Assembly: GCA_023434145.1 (NCBI GenBank)
Contig: JAEYTI010000244.1
Span: 1 to 55,554 of the forward strand
Reading direction: 5' to 3'
Length of the DNA: 55,554 bases
Source of the DNA: Chloroflexota bacterium
GTDB taxonomy: Bacteria; Chloroflexota; Anaerolineae; Anaerolineales; Anaerolineaceae
Of the stretch, positions 7,064-14,624 are shown one piece after another; the stretch's first letter is position 1; every line of letters starts with the position of its first letter. The translations under genes were made by a program, and so were the position numbers. The notes under the pieces are model-generated. The model searched no databases and was not told the DNA's origin. It was given only the letters and a program-made list of their open reading frames with translations.

Positions 7064-9769
7064 TCAGGTAAAGAGCAGCGTGCGGATTTGTTTGGGGCCA
7101 AACATGATATGCGCTTGACCGTCTCGCAGCGCGATGCGATCGCCCACCGGCTTGCCCTCAAAGTTTACAGGCTGCGCGGATACAGGCCGTGGCAAGCCAT
7201 CTGGCAGCGTTGAAAAGTCAAGCACTGTTTCTTTCGCGCTCGCATAAGGGTTGAACAGGCGCACCAGCAGTCCCTTACTTGCATGCTGTGCGCTGGTTAG
7301 AACGACCGGCCCGCGCACTTCGAACAGCCCGCCGGTTGGCGAAAGGGAGGCCGAGCCGCGCAGACGCAGCACATCATTTCGAACAAGCTGCGCCGCGCGA
7401 ATTCCACCCGCAATCGCCTGCCCCCGTTGGAACAGGGACTCCCGTTCCGGCTCTCCTTGCAGCGGAATAATCCAATAGTGGAAATGCAGCGGTCCTTGCA
7501 ACTGCCCGCCCGGCTCACCATCAGTAAACACTGTGCGGCCCGTGGCTCGGAATAGAGTCAGCGCCAGTGTGCGCTCCGGTACATCCTGGACAGCCGCTTC
7601 CAACTGCCCGCTACTGATCACTGCCAGTCCACGCTCCTGGTCGAATACTGCCGCAAAACTCTGCATTGGGCGCGTTTCTACCTCCGGCTCGCGATAGAGC
7701 GCATTATCGGCGCGCAGGGCAACGGGACGCTCCACCACATCAAACGGTGAATCCATCCAGCAGGTCTCTGCCAGCGCCTCACTCGGGAACAGCACGCGCA
7801 GGCGGTGATCCTTCACGTTGTTCAGCACATGCGTCTCCACCTCGACCCAATCTGCCCCGGCGCGCAGTGTCACCAAGTTATCGATCACCAACTCGTGCAT
7901 CTCTTCCGAGCGAGTCATCGCGTCAAACTGGAATGCTGCGGGCAGAGACATCACGTTTCGCAGCCGGAAAGTTGCCTTGTGCGGTCCGTTCGCGGCGATC
8001 GCAATGCTGATACGGCCGCCGAGAGAATAGAAGCCCTGGTCATTTGCCGCTGGGCCAAAATTCCACCCGTCGCCAATGTCAGCACGGTCTTCAAAAGTCA
8101 GCAGGTTGCGGTACGATTGTCCACTGCGCTTATCCAGTACTGTTAGCGTGCCGTCTGGCTCAAATTCTACACGCAGGTGCTCGTTTTCCATCGCCCGGTG
8201 CGATACCGCCAGCCCGCCAGATGATCCACGGACCGGTTCGCCGGGGCGGCCAGGGCGCACAGTGAGCGTGGTATATCCCAATGCAGGGATCTGCAGCGGC
8301 AGGCTGATGCGCACCTGGTGCACTTTGTAAGCCTCGGGGAAGGTGGTGGCGGCAGCACGGAATCGTGAGCGGTTGAGCGACTGCCCCGTACGCTGATAGG
8401 GAATCTCTTCATCCCCGGCGTCAAAAATGCGAAAAACCGGCAGCGACTCAAAGTGGCCCATCATCTCGCTCGTCACAGGCCACTCCACAGGCACATCCAA
8501 TTCCAGATCAACGATACCGTTCACCCGGCTTGCGGCAGGGTTGAATACCACCACGCGCAGCGCTTCCGGCTGCAAATCTCCGGCAACCGCTGCGGCGATG
8601 TGCCTGGCGGCTTCCTCCGTCACCCGGTCGACGATGCCCTCGCATTGATGGAAGCGGTAGACCATATCCTGGTGAACTGCGTCGATACTGCACCCACAGA
8701 TTGAATCATGCGGGTGGTTCTGGATCAGCCACTTCCATGCAACGTCGAGATAGCCCTGTGGGTAAGGCAGCGTGTTCGCCAGGGCCGCAAATGCGCTAAG
8801 CGGTTCGGCCCATTGGGTCAACAGGCTCTGGCAGCGGGCGTTGGCCTGTTTAATCCACACCCGGCTGGAGGTAACGCCGGGGATCAACCACTGCTCATCC
8901 ATTGCCACGTGGTACAACCCCGGCTCGCGCAGTTCGCCCTCCACTATGGTTGAGATGGAATCACGCAGGGGAGCCAGTTCATCCAGGTAGCCGTCCAGCG
9001 TCGAATGGATGATCTCAAAGCGATCGTCAGGCTGGACCAGGTGTTTCGCCAGTACACTGTACGCCCGAGCATCCCACTCCATGTGATCGCCGCCATCAAA
9101 CAGAAGGATTGGGCCTAATTCGGTTCGTTCATTTTCATCATCCAGGTAAGCTTGCAGCCGATCTTCAATCTCCTCTAACGTTGGCTGCGGAAGCTCAGGG
9201 CGCGCGCCACGCACCTGAGCGGCAAACGAGCAGTAACCTATCTGACCAAAGCGATACGCCGGCAGTTCGGTGCCATCTGTGCCGCGCCAGCGGAACAGCC
9301 GCCTGTCCGCCAGATTGATCCCGCGCCACAAGAACGCGCCGCGGATATCAAACCCTGCCAGAATCTGCGGCATCTGGCTGTTATGTCCGAACATATCACA
9401 CAAAAAGCCCGCATCAGAAGGCTCTGCTCCAAATTTCCGCGCCACCGCTCGACCAAGCAGCAAATTGCGGATCAATGACTCACCAGAAACCAGGAACTCA
9501 TCGGGAAGCACGTACCAGGGGCCAACCCGAAAATGTCCGTCCTGTACCAGTGAGCGCACCTGTTCCGTGCGCTCTGGGCGTACTTCCAGGTAATCCTCCA
9601 GGATAATGGCCTGCCCATCCGTTTGGAATGGCCCGCACAAATCTTCGCGCTGCCAGCCATCCAGCACATTGTCGAGCAGTTGTACCAGCCGGAAGCGGTA
9701 GTCTTGGAACGTCTGGTACCATTCGCGGTCCCAATGGGTGCTGAGAACATAGTGCACTTTTCTAGGCAT
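7064..9769 (-). CDS. Alpha-mannosidase, glycoside hydrolase family 38
   Basis: 901 aa, the usual length for GH38. The N-terminus has the zinc-binding signature VLSTHWDREWYQTF, and FLCDMFGHNSQMPQ contains the catalytic nucleophile Asp and another zinc ligand His region. NHPHDSICGCSIDAVHQDM is the conserved His-Asp cluster near residue 370. The middle and C-terminal beta domains of GH38 follow. There is no signal peptide, so it probably acts in the cytosol on mannosides released from imported oligosaccharides. ATG 9769 was chosen because AGGCAGGA lies just upstream and family homology starts there. It is a single gene with giant inverted repeats on both sides. Confidence 0.93.
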   Translation of the reverse strand: MPRKVHYVLSTHWDREWYQTFQDYRFRLVQLLDNVLDGWQREDLCGPFQTDGQAIILEDYLEVRPERTEQVRSLVQDGHFRVGPWYVLPDEFLVSGESLIRNLLLGRAVARKFGAEPSDAGFLCDMFGHNSQMPQILAGFDIRGAFLWRGINLADRRLFRWRGTDGTELPAYRFGQIGYCSFAAQVRGARPELPQPTLEEIEDRLQAYLDDENERTELGPILLFDGGDHMEWDARAYSVLAKHLVQPDDRFEIIHSTLDGYLDELAPLRDSISTIVEGELREPGLYHVAMDEQWLIPGVTSSRVWIKQANARCQSLLTQWAEPLSAFAALANTLPYPQGYLDVAWKWLIQNHPHDSICGCSIDAVHQDMVYRFHQCEGIVDRVTEEAARHIAAAVAGDLQPEALRVVVFNPAASRVNGIVDLELDVPVEWPVTSEMMGHFESLPVFRIFDAGDEEIPYQRTGQSLNRSRFRAAATTFPEAYKVHQVRISLPLQIPALGYTTLTVRPGRPGEPVRGSSGGLAVSHRAMENEHLRVEFEPDGTLTVLDKRSGQSYRNLLTFEDRADIGDGWNFGPAANDQGFYSLGGRISIAIAANGPHKATFRLRNVMSLPAAFQFDAMTRSEEMHELVIDNLVTLRAGADWVEVETHVLNNVKDHRLRVLFPSEALAETCWMDSPFDVVERPVALRADNALYREPEVETRPMQSFAAVFDQERGLAVISSGQLEAAVQDVPERTLALTLFRATGRTVFTDGEPGGQLQGPLHFHYWIIPLQGEPERESLFQRGQAIAGGIRAAQLVRNDVLRLRGSASLSPTGGLFEVRGPVVLTSAQHASKGLLVRLFNPYASAKETVLDFSTLPDGLPRPVSAQPVNFEGKPVGDRIALRDGQAHIMFGPKQIRTLLFT

Positions 9770-9831
9770 GTTCCTGCCTCGCTTTCGGTTTTTTGGGAGA
9801 TTCAAACGGGCTTTTTTCTAAGGATCTTTTC

Positions 9832-9900
9832 GGGTTTCGATGAGGTTTGATGGGTTGGGGTGGTGAAACCACCCCAACCCATCAAACCTCATCGAAACCC
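9832..9900. repeat. 69-bp inverted repeat, 33-bp perfect arms
   Basis: 9832-9864 pairs perfectly with 9868-9900, leaving a three-base GAA spacer. It lies in the region between the divergent alpha-mannosidase and KTSC genes, upstream of both, so a terminator role is not expected. Confidence 0.95.
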
Positions 9901-10021
9901 ATATTGAGCGTTTCATAATTATATCCACACTAGCGAATGCAACCGGCGCTGAAAATGGTAAAATAACAGTGCACCGTCTGCCGACGGCGCGAAGAGGGGG
10001 AAATACCGCGAAGGAGGAAGT

Positions 10022-10255
10022 ATGCAATTGGATCCGGTGGAATCCAGCATGCTGGCGGCAGTGGGGTATGACCCCGCCTTGCAGGCACTGGTGGTGCTGT
10101 TTAACAGCGGCAGAGCCTACCAGTACATGAACGTGCCGCCGGAAGTTTTCCAGGGGCTCACCACTGCGCGCTCCAAAGGGCGGTTCATGCTGGACAATGT
10201 GATCGATCACTACCCCTATACCATCTTCAAAGGGTGGAAGAACCTGCGGGGTTGA
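10022..10255 (+). CDS. KTSC domain protein
   Basis: 77 aa. The whole protein is a KTSC domain: VESSMLAAVGYDPALQALVV, then F-NSGRAYQYMNVPPEVF and a C-terminal helix ending PYTIFKGWKNLRG. KTSC stands for the C-terminal domain seen in some lysyl-tRNA synthetases; stand-alone copies have no agreed function. A strong ribosome site GAAGGAGGAAG precedes the start. It is followed after 17 bases by a small helical protein, probably in the same transcript. Confidence 0.85.
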   Translation: MQLDPVESSMLAAVGYDPALQALVVLFNSGRAYQYMNVPPEVFQGLTTARSKGRFMLDNVIDHYPYTIFKGWKNLRG

Positions 10256-10272
10256 AACAAAGGAGACGAACG

Positions 10273-10545
10273 ATGCCGAAAACCAATAATACCCAAGACG
10301 AACGGCAGCTCATGAAGCTGATTGAAAAACTGCATGTACCCGAAGACGTGCGGACCGGATGGGTAGAGCGCATCCGCAACGGCGAGATGAGCGAAGAACT
10401 GGCGGAAGAGATCCGCGCTAAATTGGGCGAAACGGCAGGCGACGAGCATGCCGAAGCAGCCCGCACCCGCCACCTGGTGGAGCTGTCGATGGTGGTAAAG
10501 CGATGGAGGTTAAGTACCCAATCGCGCAACTTTGGCCGAAAGTAA
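10273..10545 (+). CDS. Small hypothetical protein
   Basis: 90 aa, family not recognised. It is highly charged and predicted helical (KLIEKLHVPEDVRTGWVERI, then NGEMSEELAEEIRAKLGE), with no Cys cluster and no membrane segment. AAAGGAGA seven bases ahead of ATG 10273 supports the start. It follows the KTSC gene and ends before the terminator hairpin at 10594-10632. Confidence 0.7.
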   Translation: MPKTNNTQDERQLMKLIEKLHVPEDVRTGWVERIRNGEMSEELAEEIRAKLGETAGDEHAEAARTRHLVELSMVVKRWRLSTQSRNFGRK

Positions 10546-10593
10546 CCCGCGGAGTTTCATCCTCTGCCCGCTTCTTTTTGGGCGGTGGAAACG

Positions 10594-10632
10594 AAAGCCC
10601 CCGGGATTCTCAACAAGGATCCCAGGGGCTTT
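10594..10632 (+). terminator. Stem-loop terminator overlapping a -10 box
   Basis: AAAGCCCC and GGGGCTTT arms extended, after one mismatch, by GGGAT/ATCCC, with a loop of about 11 bases. It lies after the KTSC/small-protein pair. A TATAAT at 10632-10637 overlaps its last base and could be the -10 box of the PAP2 gene 21 bases further on. No good -35 box was seen. Confidence 0.65.
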
Positions 10633-10657
10633 ATAATGAGACGGGAGAACGAATTCA

Positions 10658-11440
10658 ATGAAATCGGTTGCGCGCGCTTTGAACCCCTGGCGAATTTTCC
10701 GCAAAGTGTTCTCCTGGCTGTTCCGGCTGTGGGGCAACTATAAGCGCTTGCTGCTCGTGGTGTTCATCCTCATCGCGCTGGGCGGGTTTATCCTCTCACT
10801 GGAGCCGGCAACACGGCAGATCATCGCGGTAGGGCTGTTCGGGCGCCGTTCGGTGATCGTGCTCCTGCTGTTGTTTAGCCTGGTAACACTCTCATTGTTG
10901 TGGTCTGCTGGGCAGCGGCTCGATACGTGGATCTTCCTGCGATTTAACCTGCGCGGATACCATCCCCTATGGCTGGACCGGGTAATGTGGGCTGCCACGC
11001 AGATCGGCAACGGAGCCGTGGGCATCCTCACCGGCGTTGCGCTGTACTTCTTGCGACAGGGGCGGCTGGCCGTGCAGCTTCTGCTGGGCATCCTCACTTT
11101 GTGGCTTGTCGTCGAGCTGATCAAGGCCATCGTGGAACGCTCGCGCCCGTTCCTCGTGCTGGAAGGCACGCGCATCATCGGCTGGAAGGAGCGAGGCAAG
11201 TCTTTCCCCAGTGGGCACACCGCACAGGCCTTCTTTATGATGACCCTGTTAAGCCTGGAACTGCCATATGGGCCACTGTTCACCGCTGCCGCCTACTTCC
11301 TGGCAGCCCTGGTGGGCTTCACGCGCATCTATGTCGGCGCGCACTACCCCCGCGATGTGATTGGCGGCGCCGTGCTGGGCAGCGTGTGGGGCATCCTCAC
11401 CAGCATGGTGCAGGTGTATCTATCAACGGGAACGTTTTAG
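10658..11440 (+). CDS. PAP2-family membrane phosphatase
   Basis: 260 aa. It carries the three-part PAP2 signature: KAIVERSRP (KX6RP), PSGHT, and RIYVGAHYPRDVIGG (SRX5HX3D type). Five or six membrane segments surround these motifs. The family dephosphorylates lipid phosphates such as phosphatidic acid or undecaprenyl diphosphate at the outer face of the membrane; which one applies here cannot be told. GGGAG precedes ATG 10658. A short-loop hairpin separates it from the convergent DoxX-like gene. Confidence 0.9.
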   Translation: MKSVARALNPWRIFRKVFSWLFRLWGNYKRLLLVVFILIALGGFILSLEPATRQIIAVGLFGRRSVIVLLLLFSLVTLSLLWSAGQRLDTWIFLRFNLRGYHPLWLDRVMWAATQIGNGAVGILTGVALYFLRQGRLAVQLLLGILTLWLVVELIKAIVERSRPFLVLEGTRIIGWKERGKSFPSGHTAQAFFMMTLLSLELPYGPLFTAAAYFLAALVGFTRIYVGAHYPRDVIGGAVLGSVWGILTSMVQVYLSTGTF

Positions 11441-11458
11441 AGTCGATTTCACCAAGCG

Positions 11459-11502
11459 GGAAGCAATGCAGCCACCCCGAACGGGGTGGCTGCATTGCTT
11501 CC
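11459..11502. terminator. 44-bp hairpin between convergent genes
   Basis: 21-bp perfect arms (11459-11479 with 11482-11502) and a two-base AA loop. It is placed after the PAP2 stop and before the DoxX-like stop on the other strand. It could stop transcription both ways, though it lacks a clear T tract. Confidence 0.75.
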
Positions 11503-11510
11503 TCGAATTC

Positions 11511-12152
11511 TTACACCTTATCGACCGGATCGTTCGGGTCGATCTCGTCGTGGTTACCGGTGACGAGAACCGCCCCGGTCGTTCTTCCACCCTGCACCAC
11601 GCTGCCCCGCTGCCAGGGTGTACCGATGGCAGGCAGCAGCCAGCGGTCCAGGCCAATCCAGCCGGCCGTCTTCCAGGCCAGAATCAGGAAGATGGTGAAT
11701 AGAAACATTAGCGGGTTGATGCTGGCAGTACCAGCCATCATGAAGTTCCAATTGAGAAACGCCCCCGCGAAAGCGGCAATGCCAACAAACGCACCCAGAA
11801 TCAGCGCGATGCCCACCAGAATTTCTCCTGCCACAATCAGCTTCGAGAACCATGTATACGAGCCAGAATCGAGCAGGCCTTGAAGGAACGCGCGGTACCA
11901 ATCGAAGGCAATGGCCGGGCGAGCGGGGGCATCGGGCACGGCAACCGCACGCTCCCAGAAGCCGCGCAGGGCTTCGCCGGTTTGCGTCCAGCCGGGGTTG
12001 CCCAGCTTGCCCAGGCCAGAAGTGAGCCACTGGTACCCAAGGTACAGGCGCAGCAACAGCCATAACCACGACCAGCGCGTGTTGCTAAAAAGATCCACCA
12101 CAAATGGGGGATCGGTTATCACAGTATTGTTATTCAGTCGGGTAGTTGACAC
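11511..12152 (-). CDS. DoxX-family membrane protein
   Basis: 213 aa. Four hydrophobic segments and the DoxX pattern WLLLRLYLGYQWLTSGLGKL, followed by a second half with GEILVGIALILGAFVGIAA and NWNFMMAGTASINP. DoxX relatives include the large subunit of thiosulfate:quinone oxidoreductase and many uncharacterised quinone-linked proteins. The start codon is GTG, supported by GGAGGAGAAC immediately upstream. The DUF1328 and PRC-barrel genes lie upstream on the same strand and could be co-transcribed, with a hairpin at 12188-12218 in between. Confidence 0.85.
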   Translation of the reverse strand: MSTTRLNNNTVITDPPFVVDLFSNTRWSWLWLLLRLYLGYQWLTSGLGKLGNPGWTQTGEALRGFWERAVAVPDAPARPAIAFDWYRAFLQGLLDSGSYTWFSKLIVAGEILVGIALILGAFVGIAAFAGAFLNWNFMMAGTASINPLMFLFTIFLILAWKTAGWIGLDRWLLPAIGTPWQRGSVVQGGRTTGAVLVTGNHDEIDPNDPVDKV

Positions 12153-12187
12153 GTTCTCCTCCAGAAAAGATTGGCCCCCTATACTTC

Positions 12188-12218
12188 GAGGCCGTCCAAT
12201 ACGTACTTGGACGGCCTC
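12188..12218. repeat. 31-bp hairpin
   Basis: 12-bp perfect arms GAGGCCGTCCAA with a 7-base spacer containing ACGT. Its arm is nearly the same as that of the hairpin at 15395-15426 (GGCCGTCC), suggesting a related repeat. No T run follows on either strand. Confidence 0.75.
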
Positions 12219-12254
12219 ATCAGGGGAAGCACGAGTTCTTGCAGGTAGAACCTG

Positions 12255-12416
12255 CTATACCACTCGCCTTCCGAAAATGAGAGAGACGACGAACAGGATC
12301 AAGAACAGCCAGAAGAGGATCTTGGCAATATCAGCGGCAGCGCCAGCGACACCACCAAAGCCCAACACGGCCGCGATGATCGCGACAACCAGGAAGATGA
12401 TAGCCCATCGTAACAT
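12255..12416 (-). CDS. DUF1328 (YtjA-type) small membrane protein
   Basis: 53 aa. Starts MLRWAIIFLVVAIIAAVLGF, then GGVAGAAADIAKILFWLFLI and a short VVSLIFGRR end: two membrane helices joined by a Gly/Ala-rich turn, the DUF1328 layout and length. Function unknown; such proteins are often stress-induced. I chose ATG 12416 because GGAGAT lies just upstream and the extension before it is not family-like. It follows the PRC-barrel gene by five bases. Confidence 0.88.
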   Translation of the reverse strand: MLRWAIIFLVVAIIAAVLGFGGVAGAAADIAKILFWLFLILFVVSLIFGRRVV

Positions 12417-12421
12417 GTGTT

Positions 12422-12787
12422 TTATCTCCAGTATGGTTCGTAACCGTAGTAGTCGTAGATTCCGGTAAGCCAATCAACGTCGCCCGTTAATGGCCAATGG
12501 TCTTTGTCAAATCCAGGCGCCTTTTTCAGCACCTCTTTCGGGACGTTTAGAACAAATACTTTTCGATTCGTATCTACTGAAAGTGCATCCCAGGGAATAG
12601 CAAAGAGCTTTTCGCCAAGCCCCAAGAAACCACCAAAGGAAAGGACCACATAAGCAACACGCCCCGAGCGGATGTCGATCATGATGTCTTCGATCTTTCC
12701 CAGGTCTTCACCCTGTGGATTGACCACGCCATCAGACGACAACGATGAAGCCGACAACGCTTCTGGGTATGGATTCTCTGGTCGCAA
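12422..12787 (-). CDS. PRC-barrel domain protein
   Basis: 121 aa. The PRC-barrel core is clear: VVNPQGEDLGKIEDIMIDIR, AYVVLSFGGFLGLGEKLFAI and PWDALSVDTNRKVFVLNVPK. PRC-barrels bind other proteins or RNA; this type is common beside DUF1328 and CsbD-like stress proteins. The start codon is TTG at 12787, preceded by a strong AAAAGGAGGG. Predicted cytosolic. First gene of a likely three-gene unit with DUF1328 and DoxX. Confidence 0.85.
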   Translation of the reverse strand: MRPENPYPEALSASSLSSDGVVNPQGEDLGKIEDIMIDIRSGRVAYVVLSFGGFLGLGEKLFAIPWDALSVDTNRKVFVLNVPKEVLKKAPGFDKDHWPLTGDVDWLTGIYDYYGYEPYWR

Positions 12788-13084
12788 CTATCCCTCCTTT
12801 TCACCGGTTTTTCGAGTGTAAGCCGCAAATAACGATGTGGCGGTTGATCTTCAGTAATGCTGTAGATAGATCAGCACCCGGTTATCAGAAAGGTTCTCGT
12901 TGCGTTCCTGGAACCTTTGAAACAACCAGATTCAGATTACCGGTTTTCATCTGCTTTAACAATTGGGGAATCAGGAAAGAAGGGATGTAGGGATTTCCCC
13001 CTTAATGGTATTGTTTACCCAAAATCGACCAGGTACATTTGTATGATTGCGCCAAATGTCAACCGTAATCAACCCCAAAAATAA
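12788..13084. other. Intergenic region upstream of the PRC-barrel gene
   Basis: About 300 bases, AT-richer than the genes around it. It presumably carries the minus-strand promoter for PRC-barrel/DUF1328/DoxX, but I found no convincing -35/-10 pair and no gene. Confidence 0.4.
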
Positions 13085-13120
13085 CAGGGGCTGTCCGAAA
13101 GTTCTTTCGGACAGCCCCTG
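13085..13120. mobile_element. Solo hairpin nearly identical to the IS end at 91-123
   Basis: 17-bp arms with a two-base centre. The outer GGGGCTGTC and the mirrored GACAGCCCC match the IS end, and the middle differs at a few bases only. No transposase is next to it, so it may be a remnant or a non-autonomous copy. Confidence 0.6.
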
Positions 13121-13146
13121 CCTGGTAGTGGAAGTATTTTTTGGTC

Positions 13147-13225
13147 ACTGCTCAGCCGCGAGGCTTTTGTGCGAATCGCGGGCTTCGCCCGCCTTATAGG
13201 GAGCGATTCAAATGCAACTGCTCAG
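13147..13225. repeat. Hairpin flanked by 9-bp direct repeats
   Basis: ACTGCTCAG occurs at 13147-13155 and again at 13217-13225. Between them GAATCGC (13173-13179) pairs with GCGATTC (13203-13209) around the inner stem GCGGGC-TTC-GCCCGC (13178-13192). Flanking direct repeats suggest an inserted element. The 18-mer GGGAGCGATTCAAATGCA (13199-13216) recurs with one change at 14153-14170. Confidence 0.6.
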
Positions 13226-13846
13226 TTACATCAAATAGACTCGCACCCGGTCGCCGTCTTTATCATCCACTTCTACGGTGATCGGATCGTGTGTGTGTTC
13301 CAGCGCCTCGAGCACAGGGATGATCTCCTTCCCCCGGATCTGCTTTGCACCTGCTCGATCCATATGCTCACCGGCTGGACCGTTGAAAATGCGGTCGCCA
13401 AATGTGTGCAGGAACCAACGCGCCAGACCCAACGGAATCGGTGCACTGATAGAAACGCGGCTGCCATCGGCATCCTGCACGCGGATGTGCGCCCAGCGGG
13501 CGGTACGGCTCCACGCGCCGATGATGATGACCAGCAGCCCCAACAGAAGTGGGAACCAGGAGAAGATAAACCACCCCGTCCGGTCATTGGTCAGCGCCCA
13601 ATTCATCAGCAGGGCAGAAGGGGTGAAGATGAGGATCCCAACCCACAAGATTACCAGCCAGGCATACTTCCAGTAACCCAGGTCTGGCTTCACGTCATCC
13701 GCTATGGGCGGGGCGATCACCGCTTCAGGCCTCAAAGGCGGAGGCGGCGCCTCTTGCTCCAGCGCGGAAAGCCGGAGCGCGGCTTCTTCTACCGAAAGCA
13801 GGCCCAATTTCACCTGCTGTAAGATTTGCATCAAATCTGAGTTCAT
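13226..13846 (-). CDS. SHOCT-like domain membrane protein
   Basis: 206 aa. The N-terminal ~30 residues (MQILQQVKLGLLSVEEAALR) match the short helical SHOCT-like/YvlB N-terminal module. A Pro-rich linker follows, then two membrane segments (WLVILWVGILIFTPSALLM and WFPLLLGLLVIIIGAW) and a soluble C-terminal domain of ~85 residues with repeated Asp, Val and Arg. Proteins of this shape often respond to envelope stress; the exact role is unknown. Nothing around it on the same strand looks like a partner. Confidence 0.75.
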   Translation of the reverse strand: MNSDLMQILQQVKLGLLSVEEAALRLSALEQEAPPPPLRPEAVIAPPIADDVKPDLGYWKYAWLVILWVGILIFTPSALLMNWALTNDRTGWFIFSWFPLLLGLLVIIIGAWSRTARWAHIRVQDADGSRVSISAPIPLGLARWFLHTFGDRIFNGPAGEHMDRAGAKQIRGKEIIPVLEALEHTHDPITVEVDDKDGDRVRVYLM

Positions 13847-13944
13847 GCGGTACCTCTTTGGCGAGCACGACAGACGGATTTCAACAAAATTGTACCCGAA
13901 ATTTTGTCGAAATCCTTGTAACTACATAGCGGGTCTCTGGATTT

Positions 13945-13997
13945 TGCCGTGGTTGTAGGGAGGGGTTACCGTGCAACCCCTCCCTACAACCACGGCA
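13945..13997. repeat. 53-bp inverted repeat, 23-bp perfect arms
   Basis: Arms 13945-13967 and 13975-13997 with a 7-base spacer, lying upstream of the SHOCT-like gene. CTACATAGC appears on both sides (13922-13930 and 14011-14019) as a direct repeat, as if the palindrome had been inserted. The arm word GTGGTTGTAG also occurs in the repeat at 50105-50170. Confidence 0.9.
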
Positions 13998-14087
13998 GTT
14001 CCCAAAGAGCCTACATAGCCGCAGGGGCTTTTTCAGTGAATCGGACGCTCGCATTGTGAGATACTGCTTCCCCCCGCCTGAAAAAGA

Positions 14088-14130
14088 TCTGTGGGTGACG
14101 CAAACGCTTCGTGTTTGCGTCACCCACAGA
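14088..14130. repeat. 43-bp hairpin with CGCTTCG core
   Basis: 18-bp perfect arms, then a G-T pair and a short CTTCG turn. The core AAACGCTTCGTGTTT is close to the cores at 43532-43570 and 47177-47215. The 18-mer GGGAGCGATTCCAATGCA follows at 14153-14170. Confidence 0.9.
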
Positions 14131-14216
14131 AAAACGCTACGCTGGCCCCGCAGGGAGCGATTCCAATGCAGGCACGCGCCAGGGTTGAGCATTAACAAAT
14201 TATCGCTTAAACGACA

Positions 14217-14249
14217 GCCTCCGCTGAGGGCGGTAAACTCAGCGGAGGC
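14217..14249. promoter_or_regulatory. Hairpin just ahead of a ribosome binding site
   Basis: 12-bp perfect arms GCCTCCGCTGAG with a 9-base spacer. It lies ten bases before AAAGGAGG of the small reading frame at 14273. It could be a leader structure or the end of an upstream transcript. Confidence 0.5.
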
Positions 14250-14272
14250 ATTCGCCAAAGGAGGAGACAGAA

Positions 14273-14545
14273 ATGAAAGGTATGGAATGTCCGTACTTCT
14301 TTCGTCTCGCCGATAATCATACCACCCGGGCGATCGTGCGAAAAGGTACAAAGTCATTGAACGAAGCTGACGAAGATCCTCCAAAGCGCTGCGCTTTATC
14401 CCGCTGTGATATTGCAATCCTCCTTCTTAGGACAGAACAAATTGGAACAATCGTTCCTTGCGTATATGAAAACAGCCCTGGCAGTCGCTTGACGCTTTCA
14501 AATGGTTATGCTACTATCATTAGAAAATTGTTAATCCACCGTTAG
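14273..14545 (+). CDS. Small hypothetical protein, doubtful
   Basis: 90 aa, no family recognised. The best support is a strong ribosome site (AAAGGAGGAGA) seven bases before ATG 14273, just after a hairpin. The protein has four Cys (MECPYF, KRCALSRCDIA, VPCVYE), not in a clear metal site. Codon use is more AT-rich and less biased than in neighbouring genes. Either a recent or foreign small gene, or chance. Confidence 0.35.
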   Translation: MKGMECPYFFRLADNHTTRAIVRKGTKSLNEADEDPPKRCALSRCDIAILLLRTEQIGTIVPCVYENSPGSRLTLSNGYATIIRKLLIHR

Positions 14546-14624
14546 TTATTATTCGACAGGCAGTTTCAAAGCATCCGGCAAACCACAACTGCCGGGGCAT
14601 CCGCACAATAAGGAGATTCCAGAG

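Noticed and set aside
9832..9900. Simple rho-independent terminator
   Set aside because: It lies upstream of both divergent genes, and no T run follows either arm.
13881..14417. Minus-strand frame of ~178 codons across the 13.9-14.4 kb gap
   Set aside because: It reads through two inverted repeats and the direct repeats, with no ribosome site and no recognisable domain.
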